The notes under the pieces: generated by a model
The model's database searches: none
Told to the model about the DNA's origin: nothing
What the model saw: only the letters and a program-made list of their open reading frames with translations
Shown: positions 1 to 10,760 of the stretch, in pieces
Layout: each line of letters opens with the position of its first letter
Numbering within the stretch: position 1 is the stretch's first letter
Origin: Nereocystis luetkeana
Taxonomy: Eukaryota > Sar > Phaeophyceae > Laminariales > Laminariaceae
Assembly (NCBI GenBank): GCA_031213475.1
Contig: JARUPZ010000013.1
Location: forward strand, 11,338,813 to 11,402,812
Direction of reading: 5' to 3'
DNA: 64,000 nt
Position numbers and translations under genes: made by a program

Positions 1-837
1 CTGCTACTACTGTCTGTAGTCAGTCGACTGGCACTGCTGTTTATTAATAGGTATGTAAGGCTGTCCAATCAGCTGCCGTCGTGGGTTTTTCCCATCTTGG
101 GACGAGTGCAGTAAAAGCATGTGTGGTAGGGTTGACAGTTGGCAGCAACCATAATAGCAGGTCCCTGAATGGGGTCCAAAATCGGGTCCAACTCGAATGC
201 CCGTTCACGGCTACAGCAGTACAGCAGCTATATAATGTGTTCGCATGCTATTCTAACCCTAATGTATTGTACCAGGCTTTATCTACACGGGGAGTGTGCT
301 TGAGCTGTTGCTGAAACTTCGAGTATCAGTGGTTGCTGCAAGTACCAGGTGTTCCTGCTGGCTGTATCACGATTTAGCATCTGACCTTCCAGTCAGTCCG
401 ACGTTGTGAGTGCTATTAATAGGAACCTGTACCTGCTGGCTGTTACTATCAACAATGTAAGTGCTACCTGGTTAATACGATAAGTACTAGCATGAGAGGG
501 GGGGGGGGTTCAAGCTCGTGGTCCTACGATACAAGCACGTACATGTAATCTACCAATACAGCAGTAGTGGTACGTATCATAATGTTACAATATGTTCCTC
601 AGATATGCGTCAGCCTGTGGCGCACCGTTGCTCGCTAGTTACGTCCTTTGTGTATGGTTAATACTACAAGTAGCTCAAGGACTTTGCAGCAGACGACTCC
701 CGCTCATTGAAGCGAGCCCAAGACCTTGATATGAAGGGTGGCTGCTAATCCTAACCCAAAAAATAAGGGCCGAACAGTAATTATCAGTACAACAGCAATG
801 ATAGTGGGCCTTGGACAATAATCTGCAGTACATTTGT
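1..837. other. Gene-free flank
   Basis: No gene was recognised. The segment holds a G run at 498-508 and short motifs of the TACCAGGT and TACAGCAGTA kind that recur across the window. Confidence 0.5.
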
Positions 838-1790
838 TGGACAGTCCATGGGCCAGCCATGGGCCAACCCATGGTCGACCACGACATATCACGTGTTCGA
901 TCACGGTTAACAATGGCTTACCTGGTATATCGACCATGGGTTGGCCGTGGACACCCGGCATGGAACGACCCTTGGGATCATTCATAGGTGGATCCATGGT
1001 GTATCCCATGGATAGGTGGATCCATGGTGTATCCCATGGATATACCCACGGCCACTCACCATGGGACGACCCATGGCGTGGTCCATGGATTGCCTCGTGG
1101 TGTACGCCACGGTTGATCACGGTGTGCGTCATGATTAACCCCACGGACTGGCCAGTAGTCGATGCCATCGCTTCGCCATGGCACGCATCACGGCATTCTC
1201 CGTGGTTCAGGTTGCAATTGAGGTTAGGTTTAAGCCGTGGCTTTCCTCCTGGAGCACCCCATGGGTCACACCATACTTGAATAACCGTGTGTCATGATAG
1301 TATACACCATGGAGGTTTCCATGCCGTGGGCTACTCCATGGCGTATACCATGAAATATCATGCAGTATGGCATAATACCATGGTTGTTTCCCATGATGTG
1401 CCGAATGACGTAACAGTGTTCCCAGCGCTCTCACATGGAATGTGTTACCAACGAATGGTCCATGACACGTGCCATGGGGCAACCATGTATACTCCACCTG
1501 GTTTTTCCATGGTGCGACCATGGACACCCCACCTGGTGTGTCCATGGAACAATCCATGTGACCCGTCATGGAGAGTCCTATAAAAGCCGCCATGACTATA
1601 CACGCGATGGCACCATGGCATACCCCGCCATGGACGGTTCAGTGTTCATGGATAGCACCATGGCATATATCAATGGAGCCAACCATGGTTATTATCGCCG
1701 TGGCATTTTACGTGGTATGGATCATGGGTGCACATGGAATAATATATATGCCATGCAGGCACGTTTATTCGTGGGTTGACACATGGATGA
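838..1790. repeat. CCATGG palindrome array, part A
   Basis: Exact CCATGG hexamers occur every 10-40 bases (for example 846, 857, 869, 994, 1006, 1022, 1034, 1059, 1071, 1083), with one-transition variants CCGTGG and CCACGG between them. Because the unit is self-complementary, open frames arise on both strands here; I do not consider them genes. Confidence 0.85.
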
Positions 1791-2084
1791 AATGTCCACG
1801 CTGCCATGATCGAGAACCGACTGGTGCTACGGTAGGGGGGTTGCTTCCTGACCCTCTATTTTCAGCATGCCAGAGTAACTCGGCTGAGTGACTACATATC
1901 TTCTTTGCTTGCAGTCTCATTAGCCTTTCGTTTTCGCGCTAAGTACCACCCTAAGATTATTTGTTATTCTGCGACAAAAAATCATGTGTAGGTCCAGTTT
2001 CGAGCGAGGTACAGACCCACTCGCTCGAGTGGCGTAAACTCGCTGGTGAACATGGTGGCATCATACATACCCCCCTAACGTAGG

Positions 2085-2320
2085 GGCAATCAGCCATCAC
2101 ATGGTTGGATAAGCCATGGCGTAATATTCCATGGTGTTCTATGCACTACTCCGTGGGTGACGTACATGATATGGAATGATCCATGGCACAGTCCACGGGT
2201 CCATGGTTGGTGCCATGGAATATACCATGGGCGAACATTTCACCATGGGATGCACCATGGGGTATGTCATCGTTCACCATGAGTTTACCCATGACCATGG
2301 ATTGGACCATGGGCTGCCCA
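2085..2320. repeat. CCATGG palindrome array, part B
   Basis: A second cluster of the same hexamer, about 300 bases after part A, with hexamers spaced about 11-16 bases apart around 2,200-2,310. It shares the CCATGGtgc and accATGGgc flanks seen in part A. Confidence 0.8.
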
Positions 2321-4205
2321 ACAAACGTAGAGACTTGGAAGGCGTGTGTGTAAACAGTTAACAAAAGAGTAGAGCGAAATGCTACCATTTATTGCGGTAC
2401 TCTGGGCATTTGGAAAAGCGATCGAACAGTGAAATGGTACCGTGATCCATTGCGTTGTTACTGTATCTGGTATTTTGCATGGAAAGACGTGGGTTGAAAG
2501 ATAAAAAACGAGCGAAGAACGAGCGAGGAAAAAACCACCACTGGGCATTGCAGTCTAGGGGAAAACAGCAAAGGTGTACGTGATTCGAACCCTAATAACG
2601 AAGACAAATACTGGAGCTGCGGGTGGGTAACAACATTCCTTGAGACAAAAGAAAATTGTAACTGTGCTGGTAGTAAGTAAGTTGCGGGTGGGCAACAACA
2701 GTTCTTGAGGCAACATACGGGTACTGTGTAAAGTACCCTTTGATGTATGCTTCCACTATTTATTATTTGGGAACGGGAGCCTAAGTTGTGCAGCCCACAA
2801 AATATCGCTGCGGGGAGATTCGCCGGTTGAGCGCCACGAGTAGTGAATGGGCTCGAAAGTAAAGCGTGGCCAAAGCTGCGTGTCTGCATGCATCTTTGCG
2901 GTTTCGCCGCTTTGCACGGTAGGTGTGCTTCATGTGCTATAGACGAAATAAACATCAATTTCCTACTGTTGCCCAGCGCGAAAGCGGGGAAGTATCAGTC
3001 CAACTTGGTGCAACGAAAACACACTCAGACCAGTATGTAGGCTCCACCTTAATGTACAATACACGTCAGGCCCTACCCAAGGCCTGCCGTGTCGGCTACT
3101 TGAGCAAAAGTCCTCGATATGAAGCATGACAATGTTCGAAGTCAATGCATCCTATTTTTTTTCTAGCGTGGACCGTGATTTGACCGTGGTTGGTACTCAA
3201 GTGGGGTCTTGGAGGACGTTCGAGAAACGCGAAATATTACAGTAGTGGGCGCACGTCTCCTAGACTCTCGACAGCCGTTTCAAATGTGGTTACAATTTAT
3301 TTTTGTAGAATAGTACACACCTGTTTGTGGTCTGTGTTTTTCTAGTACTCATTCACTTGAAACGTGTAAAATCCTGCACCCCTGTTCGGTCTGTGTTTTT
3401 CAAGGAGTGCCGATATCCGATAGAGCTACAGTACGTATCGATAGACTCTAACACTCTACAGGTGATACGCACATGACATATGCAACTCTTGTGTTTCGTG
3501 CGTTTTCAATGGCCTCGGTAGATTTTTGCGGTAACCCCTGCTCATACGAAACCCTCATTCAATTGCACAACACGCCCTCGCTCCTTGCTCCTTCTTGCGC
3601 TACTGCTGTTTGTAGCCGAGACCACTCGCGCGGGAGCTTGGTCTGTCGTCCAAAACGCTTCGAGTGGGTGAGTCTTGCAGGGAAGAACCAGGTCGGTATT
3701 AGATTCTGAAAAATAAGTCATGCTCGCATATCGTGCAGGTAGAGTACCACAATCGTATTTCTTATTGCAGTGTACGAGAGTTGCGGGAGGCGTCCAAGTC
3801 CGAAGCTTTCATGCCTTGTGCGGTTTTGATGCTGTGAGCTGACGATAGTCAGGAAAAAATAATACCTGGATTAAACGTTTTCGATTATAGTCAGGAAAAA
3901 CGAAGATACCACGTAGGCGTTTTCGTACGCCTATCGCATATTGGCCCTACTGGGACCCAGAGAGGGCGAAAAAAATGAAAAACGTGTCTATTGTCAACCC
4001 TCGTGAACTACCAGCAGTATAAATAGTACCTTACTGCACCTGCGTCGTGCAACCCTTTGCGCTGTTGTAGCTCGGTTGATAAATATACCACGCGCCCACC
4101 AAGCAGCGACCGAGGCGTTCATGGCCGTTTCACTGCGTCCTGTTTCCCTACGAGTGCAAGTGGGAAGTCTTGAAGGGTTAATACTGCTGTACCTGGTAGC
4201 TAGTA
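2321..4205. other. Gene-free segment with small direct repeats
   Basis: A 166-codon open frame on the minus strand (2,458-2,958) shows no recognisable domain. Direct repeats are seen at 2,615-2,655 versus 2,683-2,725 (GGGTGGGYAACAACA core) and 3,315-3,400 (GGTCTGTGTTTTTC core, twice). Confidence 0.4.
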
Positions 4206-4809
4206 TTGGTTTCACTGGCTGCGCTTCTAAAAGGCCGGCTGACACTCGCGACATTGCTTTGCCTCCTCGGGAACGCAGGAGAGAAGGGGGCTGTGCACCA
4301 GAGCGTCATAGAAGTCGCACGCTTCAAGGGAATTCGGTGTCTCCAACTCAGTTCGGCCGAATGCGGTGATGAAGGAGAGTTTGAAGAACGCATGCAGGAA
4401 AGGTTTGATACATGTTCATCTTCTGTTCGGTATATGGCGGGCGGCGCACAGTCCTAAACCCATCTGATCGATTTTTGTCAGGCAGCGAATGATGTCGCGT
4501 CAACAGGCGCGTTCAGTGGGATTTGAAGGTGTACTCGAGTATAGAATGCGGTATACCACTCGGTCGACCGCGATCCTCCAGCTTGCGCAGAACATGACCA
4601 TGAACGTAACTGAAAAACCACGATAATTATGTGTATTAACTCTCGCCGTGCGATTGCTGCAGCGTTTGACTCGGGTTTTGGAGCAAGACCTGCCGTTGCA
4701 GTACGAGAAACCGCAAGACTTATCGTGTTTTAGCGGCAGCATCGAGTTCGAGGATCCAGTCACGTCCCTCCGCGGCAAGCTACTATATCGTGGGATGCTC
4801 TGTGAGTGA
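4206..4809 (+). pseudogene. Coding-like fragments of unknown function, frameshift and stop
   Basis: Frame 4,206-4,457 reads LTLATLLCLLGNAGEKGA and ends AGGAQS. A second frame, 4,489-4,809, reads MMSRQQARSVGFEGVLEYRM, then after a single TAA at 4,624 continues LCVLTLAVRLLQRLTRVLEQ and EDPVTSLRGKLLYRGMLCE. The balanced composition suggests former coding sequence, perhaps of a mobile element, but no family was recognised. Confidence 0.3.
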
Positions 4810-5245
4810 GGGTTGGATCTGCTGTATTATATCAGGTATTTGACAGGCTCTTCGTTCGGGGAAAGGTGATCATGTATTTGGGGTCACGCCCTACTCGGAC
4901 ATGTTTCGCTGATACTTAGCGTTCCAGTTTGTACCGGGGTCGGTAGCATACAACGCTTATCATGGCATGGTTCCCGCGTAGTACGTTGCACTCACGAAAT
5001 GCACTGTCGTTTTCTGGCAGCTATACCTACGTCAAAAACACCAGATGGGGTGAGCAAGGCGTCAACAAACACATCCTAAGCGCGTTGCCTACACCTAAAA
5101 ACCTTGGGAGTTGCTTCCCACGCGACGCGCGATGGGAAGAGTACTCGCCCAGTATTGTGATCGTATGCTTCACCAAGGTACACCCCGCCTCCTGGATAAC
5201 ACCCTTGGGGTGCGCGTCCTTGTGTTGATTATTATTACCTAATTC

Positions 5246-5737
5246 TCACCCTTCCAAGTCCCACTCGTACTCGTACACCTCCCTGACATCGATGTCGACG
5301 TCGTGGACCCGTTTCTTGGCGCTGCCCGCAGTTTTCACCATGTTGTTTTTCCGCGTGGCCTGCAAACCGGGCTCCTACTTCACCGTGAGTTCGATAGATA
5401 GGTGAGTGGGATATTTGTTCGGGAGGCCGTCGTGCTTTGAGCCATCAATCACAACCTCAGAGGGTAAGATCGGAAAGCTGATAAACGTTGGCTCAGAAAT
5501 GTGTTCCAACTCAGCTCGCCCGTGCCTAGCCATCCCTTTCAGGTCGGCGTGCTTAGCGAAATCCTCCAAAGCCCGTGTAATGCTCTGTATGATGTGTATG
5601 TTATGTATGTGTGCGCACCCCTTTGAATGTGTGCTGTTGGAATTCCCTGCTGGTGGTGGCCGTGCTTCGGCGCTGGAAGGTTTGGGTTCAATTTGTCTTG
5701 TCGTACGAGATCGTTTGTGCAACGGCCCGGGCAACAC
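5246..5737 (-). pseudogene. Coding-like ORF with one in-frame TAG, unknown
   Basis: About 163 codons are open except for a TAG at 5,375-5,377: LPSEVVIDGSKHDGLPNKYP, then THLSIELTVK, stop, EPGLQATRKNNMVKTAG, and a tail VREVYEYEWDLEG. About seven stops would be expected by chance in such a length. It could be a decayed gene or two exons. The function is unknown. Confidence 0.3.
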
Positions 5738-6354
5738 GTTAGAGACTTACGCATGTCCATCCAAAATATGTTTCGGTATATGTTCCCGGGAGCGGCCGTA
5801 CTCTACCACTAGCCATCATTATCTTCTCTATAGTCTACGTACTGTTTGGTTCTGCCACCAAATATGTCAAAAGACATGTCAAGCAACGCAAAGCGTGCAC
5901 GGTCAAGGGTGTTGGGCCGAGTGTCCCACAGTCAAACCTGGTAGTTTGGTGTCGGTGTAGGCATGTCATGGCAAACTTGTTGTCTGTCAGGGGGTGAAAG
6001 TGCTGTCTCCGGACATCTTTGGTCGCCATGAGGGCCTCCGTACAGACCTATGCCGGCTGCCGCATCACACCAGCAGAGTACTTACCACGCTAGCGTCATA
6101 TCCGGGCGCTTGAAGAGCTGTGTGGTTAGGGGCCGTCGGTAATCTCACGAGGTCGGCATATATTTCCGTCACCATGGTTGTACTGCTGCGGAGTGGCAGC
6201 TCTTATTGGACACAGTAGAGGAGGTCGAGGCGGCCGGTAAGCATGTTTACCAAGAGGTCCCGGGAGAGGTGAATCGCGAAGGAGCGCAAATTTCCGCTCC
6301 GCTCGAGGACGGAGCTATAAAAAAAGGTTAATTTTCCTTGAATAAGAATGATGC

Positions 6355-6609
6355 ATGTGTATGCATGTGTCGAACCTCTGTCCCTCTAAGGAGAGATGGT
6401 ACTGTGGAGATGGCACCGACGTGTTTGTGAAGAGCATTTGTGAAAAAGAAAAGAGATGGTTTGAAAAGGCAGTATGTGGTCATTGTGGAAAGAAGATTGA
6501 TCTCAGAAATCAAGAGGAAGAGAGAAGAAGAGGAGTGGAGTGGAGATATGGAAGCGAGAGAGGAGACAAGAGGAGTGAGGAAATGGGTGTAGCAGTAGCT
6601 GATACTTGA
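6355..6609 (+). CDS. Small Cys-containing ORF, hypothetical
   Basis: 84 codons from ATG. Two Cys pairs are visible (CPSKERWYC and CGHCGKK), followed by a Glu/Arg-rich tail (EEERRRGVEWRYGSERGDK) from a purine-rich stretch. The spacing is loosely zinc-ribbon-like. No upstream splice or promoter signal was identified, so it may be spurious. Confidence 0.2.
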   Translation: MCMHVSNLCPSKERWYCGDGTDVFVKSICEKEKRWFEKAVCGHCGKKIDLRNQEEERRRGVEWRYGSERGDKRSEEMGVAVADT

Positions 6610-8180
6610 TCATCTCGGGGCAATGTCCATACTTCAGGCTGGTGTATTCTACAATAACCTGTTGTGTTCTCCGTAGTGTCCTTTATTGACATTCTATTAA
6701 TAGCAACGTTCTCAGCTTCGTTACTGATGGTCATGTATGGATATACCCTAGACCATACTACGAGTAGTACAGATTTGTAATATTTACGTATATTGTTTTT
6801 ACCTGAATATTCAAACTAAGGAATTCGTATTTGTGCGTAGCGACTGCACATCGAATTGATACGTATGGATCTCAACGTCCATATGCTCGCATGCCTCGCA
6901 AGGACGCGAGAACAATTTAGACGGGCAATCAGCAACGAGCTGGACTTATGAGAAGAAGAGAGGGCCGCTGCTTTTCCCCAAACCCTTTCAGACTCAAAAG
7001 CCTCCAAGAGAGCCACGTAGGCCGCTGTGGCTGCTTAGGTGACCGCCTTGGCAGCCAAGATAGAGGCCTTGAAGCACACGGAGCGGGTGGGGCAGGAAAT
7101 GCCGCCCCACTAGAATGAGTGGAGCCGCCATAGCAGCGCACGGGTGGCCCAATAACGCCGCCCCTTGCAACAGACCAGGATACTCGTCAAGGCATGCGGG
7201 TCATTGCGAATGCACAAGACATTGCCCCGCTACTCTACTAGAGAAAGTGGAGACGCGTGCTACGGCTGAGGTAGTACCTAAACGTTATGAGGCTCCGCAC
7301 TTGAGGAGACCTTTATAGCTGTACCTCACTCAACAACCGAGTTTGAGAAGACTGGTGAGATAAGCTCGATGCACAAACCCATGGGATAGGTATCTAACGA
7401 GAGATATTGTGGAAATATACCTCCGGCCCACCAAAGGTCTTGGGGAGCTCCTCAACTACGATGGTTGAGGATCTCCGTCAGTGAGAAACGCTCGGGCTCA
7501 AAAGTGCAAGCCCTACCAATAGCCTACCGTAGCGCGGCTCTGGAGCGGCCATAGTACCGCCGGGATGACGCAGGAGAGCATGGTACGTATCGAAGGCATG
7601 CACGTCCCTGCGCACGCAGGAGTATTTTCCCCATGCGCGAGAGGGAGCGCACCAGACGGTGTGCATGAGTAGAAGATTGTGTCTGGACGACAGGAGCCGT
7701 TGCCATGTAGGCTAGACAGAAGGGGGGGGGGGGAGGGGGGGGGAGGGGAGAGTGGGGGGTGTACTAGTTTGTTGCTTGCCTTAGTCATTTGACCGGTGAC
7801 TACGTATCCCTTTCGAGACGGAAAGACGGTTGAAGCCGCCAGCCTAAGAGAGCGAGAGCACGAGGATGAAGGAGAATCGTAACAGATGAGTCTTCTTCCT
7901 GGACGTCTGGAGCACCGCGTCCGCACGCGAGTGGCGAGGAAGAAGACGTGTCTCCCGAGGATGAGACCCAAATGGAAGAGCCAGCCGAGGCAGAGACAAC
8001 AGTGGGACCACGTGATCGCAAAGGCATGCCGGGCATGAGAATTTTCAATTCAGGTGTTGAATGCATAAGCTTGACTTTGGAATATATGGGCATGTGCCTG
8101 ATTTGGGACATACAAACAAAAATGAGTGGATGGGGAGTTATGAAGCCGACTAATGAGTAGTTGATTTATTGGGGTGAAGA
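6610..8180. other. Gene-free segment, repeat debris
   Basis: No convincing gene was seen. A G-rich tract at 7,722-7,760 leads into the short R2 repeat. Confidence 0.4.
7756..7826 (+). repeat. R2 short dispersed repeat, copy 1
   Basis: A core GTTTGTTGCTTGCCTTAGTC then ATTTGACC and a CCCTTTCGAGACGGA end, preceded by a G tract and GTGTACT. It is nearly identical to 36,925-36,992. Confidence 0.75.
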
Positions 8181-8184
8181 ATTA

Positions 8185-8530
8185 ATATGTGGAACGATAG
8201 ATACCTTGTTTGTTGTTTTGGCAGTATCATCAATCTTAAAGATACCAGTTGCGTTTTGAAATGCATGTGTATGGCATCACATGGACCCAGTTTGCGTTCA
8301 AGGCAACAACGTGTAAAACAGTGTCAGCTGATACTTGAAATGCGGTTTGTCTTGAAAGACAGTAGTAACGTCTGGCGAATATCAGTTGACCTTGAACTAC
8401 TATCTACCCTGTACATGGGATGGCAGGTGCCCAGTTTGTCTTAAAGGCCGTAACATCCGGAGATTGTCGGTTGATATGATACGGAGTAGACACGGAATGG
8501 TGTACACCGGCATTCGGTTGTCGTGAAGTA
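8185..8530. repeat. Degenerate tandem repeat, about 90-100 bp unit
   Basis: Units share a CAGTTTGYSTTNAARGSC start followed by a CAGYTGATA / CAGTTGACC element. They are visible near 8,288, 8,345 and 8,431, with a partial one near 8,510. Confidence 0.4.
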
Positions 8531-9479
8531 GATTATCCGATACGTTCGAACGTACGTGTGGTATAGCGATGGGTTAGTGCAGTTAAATGGAATTGCAAGC
8601 GGTACACAAGGGATTGGTGGAGTCGGATTCTTCGTGTATGGTTCCGTACTGGATGATACCAGGTACTATTTTGTATCTCCGGCAGTAAATGGTTGAACGC
8701 TGGAAATTTCGTGCATTCCAAACTGGGAGTCTGTTGTTTCTGGTTGGTGGCTTCATCTTGGTGTCATTCTGGACTACATTTCGAATATTTATCTCGCATA
8801 CCGATGAGGGGGGCTGTTGAATGTACTCGGCGTACGAGATTATTATTAACGATCAGGAGAACACCTAGAGACAATAGGCTTGTACACCTCGGGGATACTT
8901 CGGTGTATGCGGCCGCGCTTTATCACCACGTAAACGACAATACGAGCTATTAGAAAGGGCTTCCCCGCCCCAATGGTGGATCAGCCACACTTCGCATTTA
9001 GCAGTACGAGTGCGTCCGAAAGTATATATTATGAAACGTATAAGGTGCCGTATAGGATATGCTTGCAATACCAGGTACCGGGTAGATACTAATCATGCAA
9101 TATACAAACAAGTCCGAGGGGGTATCCATGCTGGAACCAACCACAGAGTGCAAGCCAAGACGCGATCCTCGCTGTTGCGTCGTCGCAATAAAACGAAGAA
9201 ACGCGAAATAATATATTTCACCTGATTTCCGGGGTGGGGGATTTTGGAGGATTTGCCAGGTATAAGAAACAGCGTATACTAAACTAACACTCAAATGTAA
9301 GAAACACTGGTTGTAGTTCGGGCACAATAGATTTTATTGAGCCTGAGGGCGAAATACGTGTTTTGGTTTAGAGGGCTCTGCACACTGTTCTACAGTGGAC
9401 GTCGGGAGGAAGAAGCCCTGGGGCCGTAAATCGTCACTTGTGTTTCTTGTACGCGGAGGCGGGAGAGAATCCTTCTCTT

Positions 9480-10760
9480 TTATTCATTTCAGCTCTACTC
9501 GTCCTGACGGCGAGGGCGGGAGAAAATCACCTACATGCACTCCATTAAGCTCTACTCGTACTGCAGGCGGGGGCGGGAGATAATCATCCACACCCACTCC
9601 ATTAATCTCTACAGTACAAGGCGGGGGTGGGAGGAAAGCATTAACATCCACTCCATTCGCCTCTACAGATGTAGACAGGGACGGGAGGAAATCATCATCA
9701 TGCACTCTGTCTACAGTAGTAGGCGGGGGCGGGAGGATATCATACGCGCGCGCTCCAATCAGCTCTACAGTCAGTAGTCGGGGGCGGGACAGGGGGAGAT
9801 ACTGGGGGGGATACCGAAGTGTCTGCAGCTATTCACTGAGTGTCAGGGGGAAAGCCTGGTAGTAGGTAAAGGGGCACCTTTGATACCACGAGGGAAAGTG
9901 ATGTTGCCTCCGAAGAGGTGCACTCCAGTCGAATCTAGTGTGACGGCATGCTTGGCCTGAACTGCGTGCAGGGAGAATAAGTTGATTGTAAGGCCGTCCA
10001 ACACGCATACTCGCGGCAACTGTACGCCTACGTCGGTAGCTCAGTGCAACCTCAAGTTCAAGTCCCTGCGAAAATATCCTTCTTGACTGTGCCATCACCG
10101 ATCGTGACCCATTCCTGGCCCTTGTGGCTGAATACGTTTGTAGCATCTCCTGTCATGTGATTACCCGCACCGCTATCGCACATCCATACACTTCGATCAG
10201 AGAGCGCTACGGCCGATTGACCAACATACACGTGCTCAGAATTTCCTCGAAGTACAAAACCTGCCGTTAGTGCCGTTTGGCCTTTACCATGACCAATACG
10301 GCCAGACCCGCGCCACCCCGGCTGCCACTGCTGTTGGCTGCCACTACTACAGGCCGTCCCATGCCGCAGCTGATGCTCCTGTTCCTCCTGCTGATGATAT
10401 TGCTGATGCTGCTGTAGATACTGCCGCTGGTAATGCTGCTGCAGGTGCTGTTGCCGTGGTACTGCTGCTGCTGCTGCTGCTGCTGTTCCTCCTGGCCAAA
10501 TCCTCGGTTCCCCCTCCCTCTCTTTCGGTACCGTCCCCTGCCCCCATCGTCACCACCGCCAATCCACGCTCGCCACTGGTGTTTCGGCCGTGCGCATGCG
10601 CCCTTTGCTCTGGGTTTCCTTCCTTCTTCTTATCAAGGTCTGGGCGAATCGGCACGATCGTCGACGAGGTCGCTCTGACGGATTCTCCGCACACTTCTGC
10701 CGCAGTTGCTCGAAAACCCGTCCTAGTAGAGTTTCTTCTTCTCTATCGGATATAACGATG
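9480..10760 (-). pseudogene. Decayed Ty1/copia retrotransposon polyprotein (protease region)
   Basis: The minus strand at about 10,190-10,070 reads WMCDSGAGNHMTGDATNVF then WVTIGDGTVK, the copia aspartic-protease D-S-G-A-x-N-H-M-T-G-D motif. After frameshifts, 9,990-9,845 reads GLTINLFSLHAVQAKHAVTL and DSTGVHLFGGNITFP, typical of the copia stretch before integrase. The repeat at 9,493-9,790 follows. A Gln-rich stretch (CTG repeat, 10,456-10,487) lies upstream in the gag side. Stops and frameshifts make it non-functional. No zinc knuckle, integrase, reverse transcriptase or LTR was recognised. Confidence 0.75.
9493..9790 (-). repeat. In-frame tandem repeat, about 16-19 codon units
   Basis: The plus-strand CTCTACTCG/CTCTACAGT start recurs at 9,493, 9,550, 9,607, 9,661, 9,709 and 9,763. 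All intervals (57, 57, 54, 48, 54) are multiples of three. On the minus strand this encodes repeats of the type VEINGVGVDDYLPPPP. Confidence 0.8.

Noticed and set aside
704-1891. Several open frames of 100-154 codons on both strands
   Set aside because: They arise from the self-complementary CCATGG array (Met/His/Trp-rich peptides) and mirror each other on opposite strands.
6900-7700. Possible decayed coiled-coil ORF on the plus strand
   Set aside because: About ten in-frame stops in roughly 200 codons is what chance predicts.
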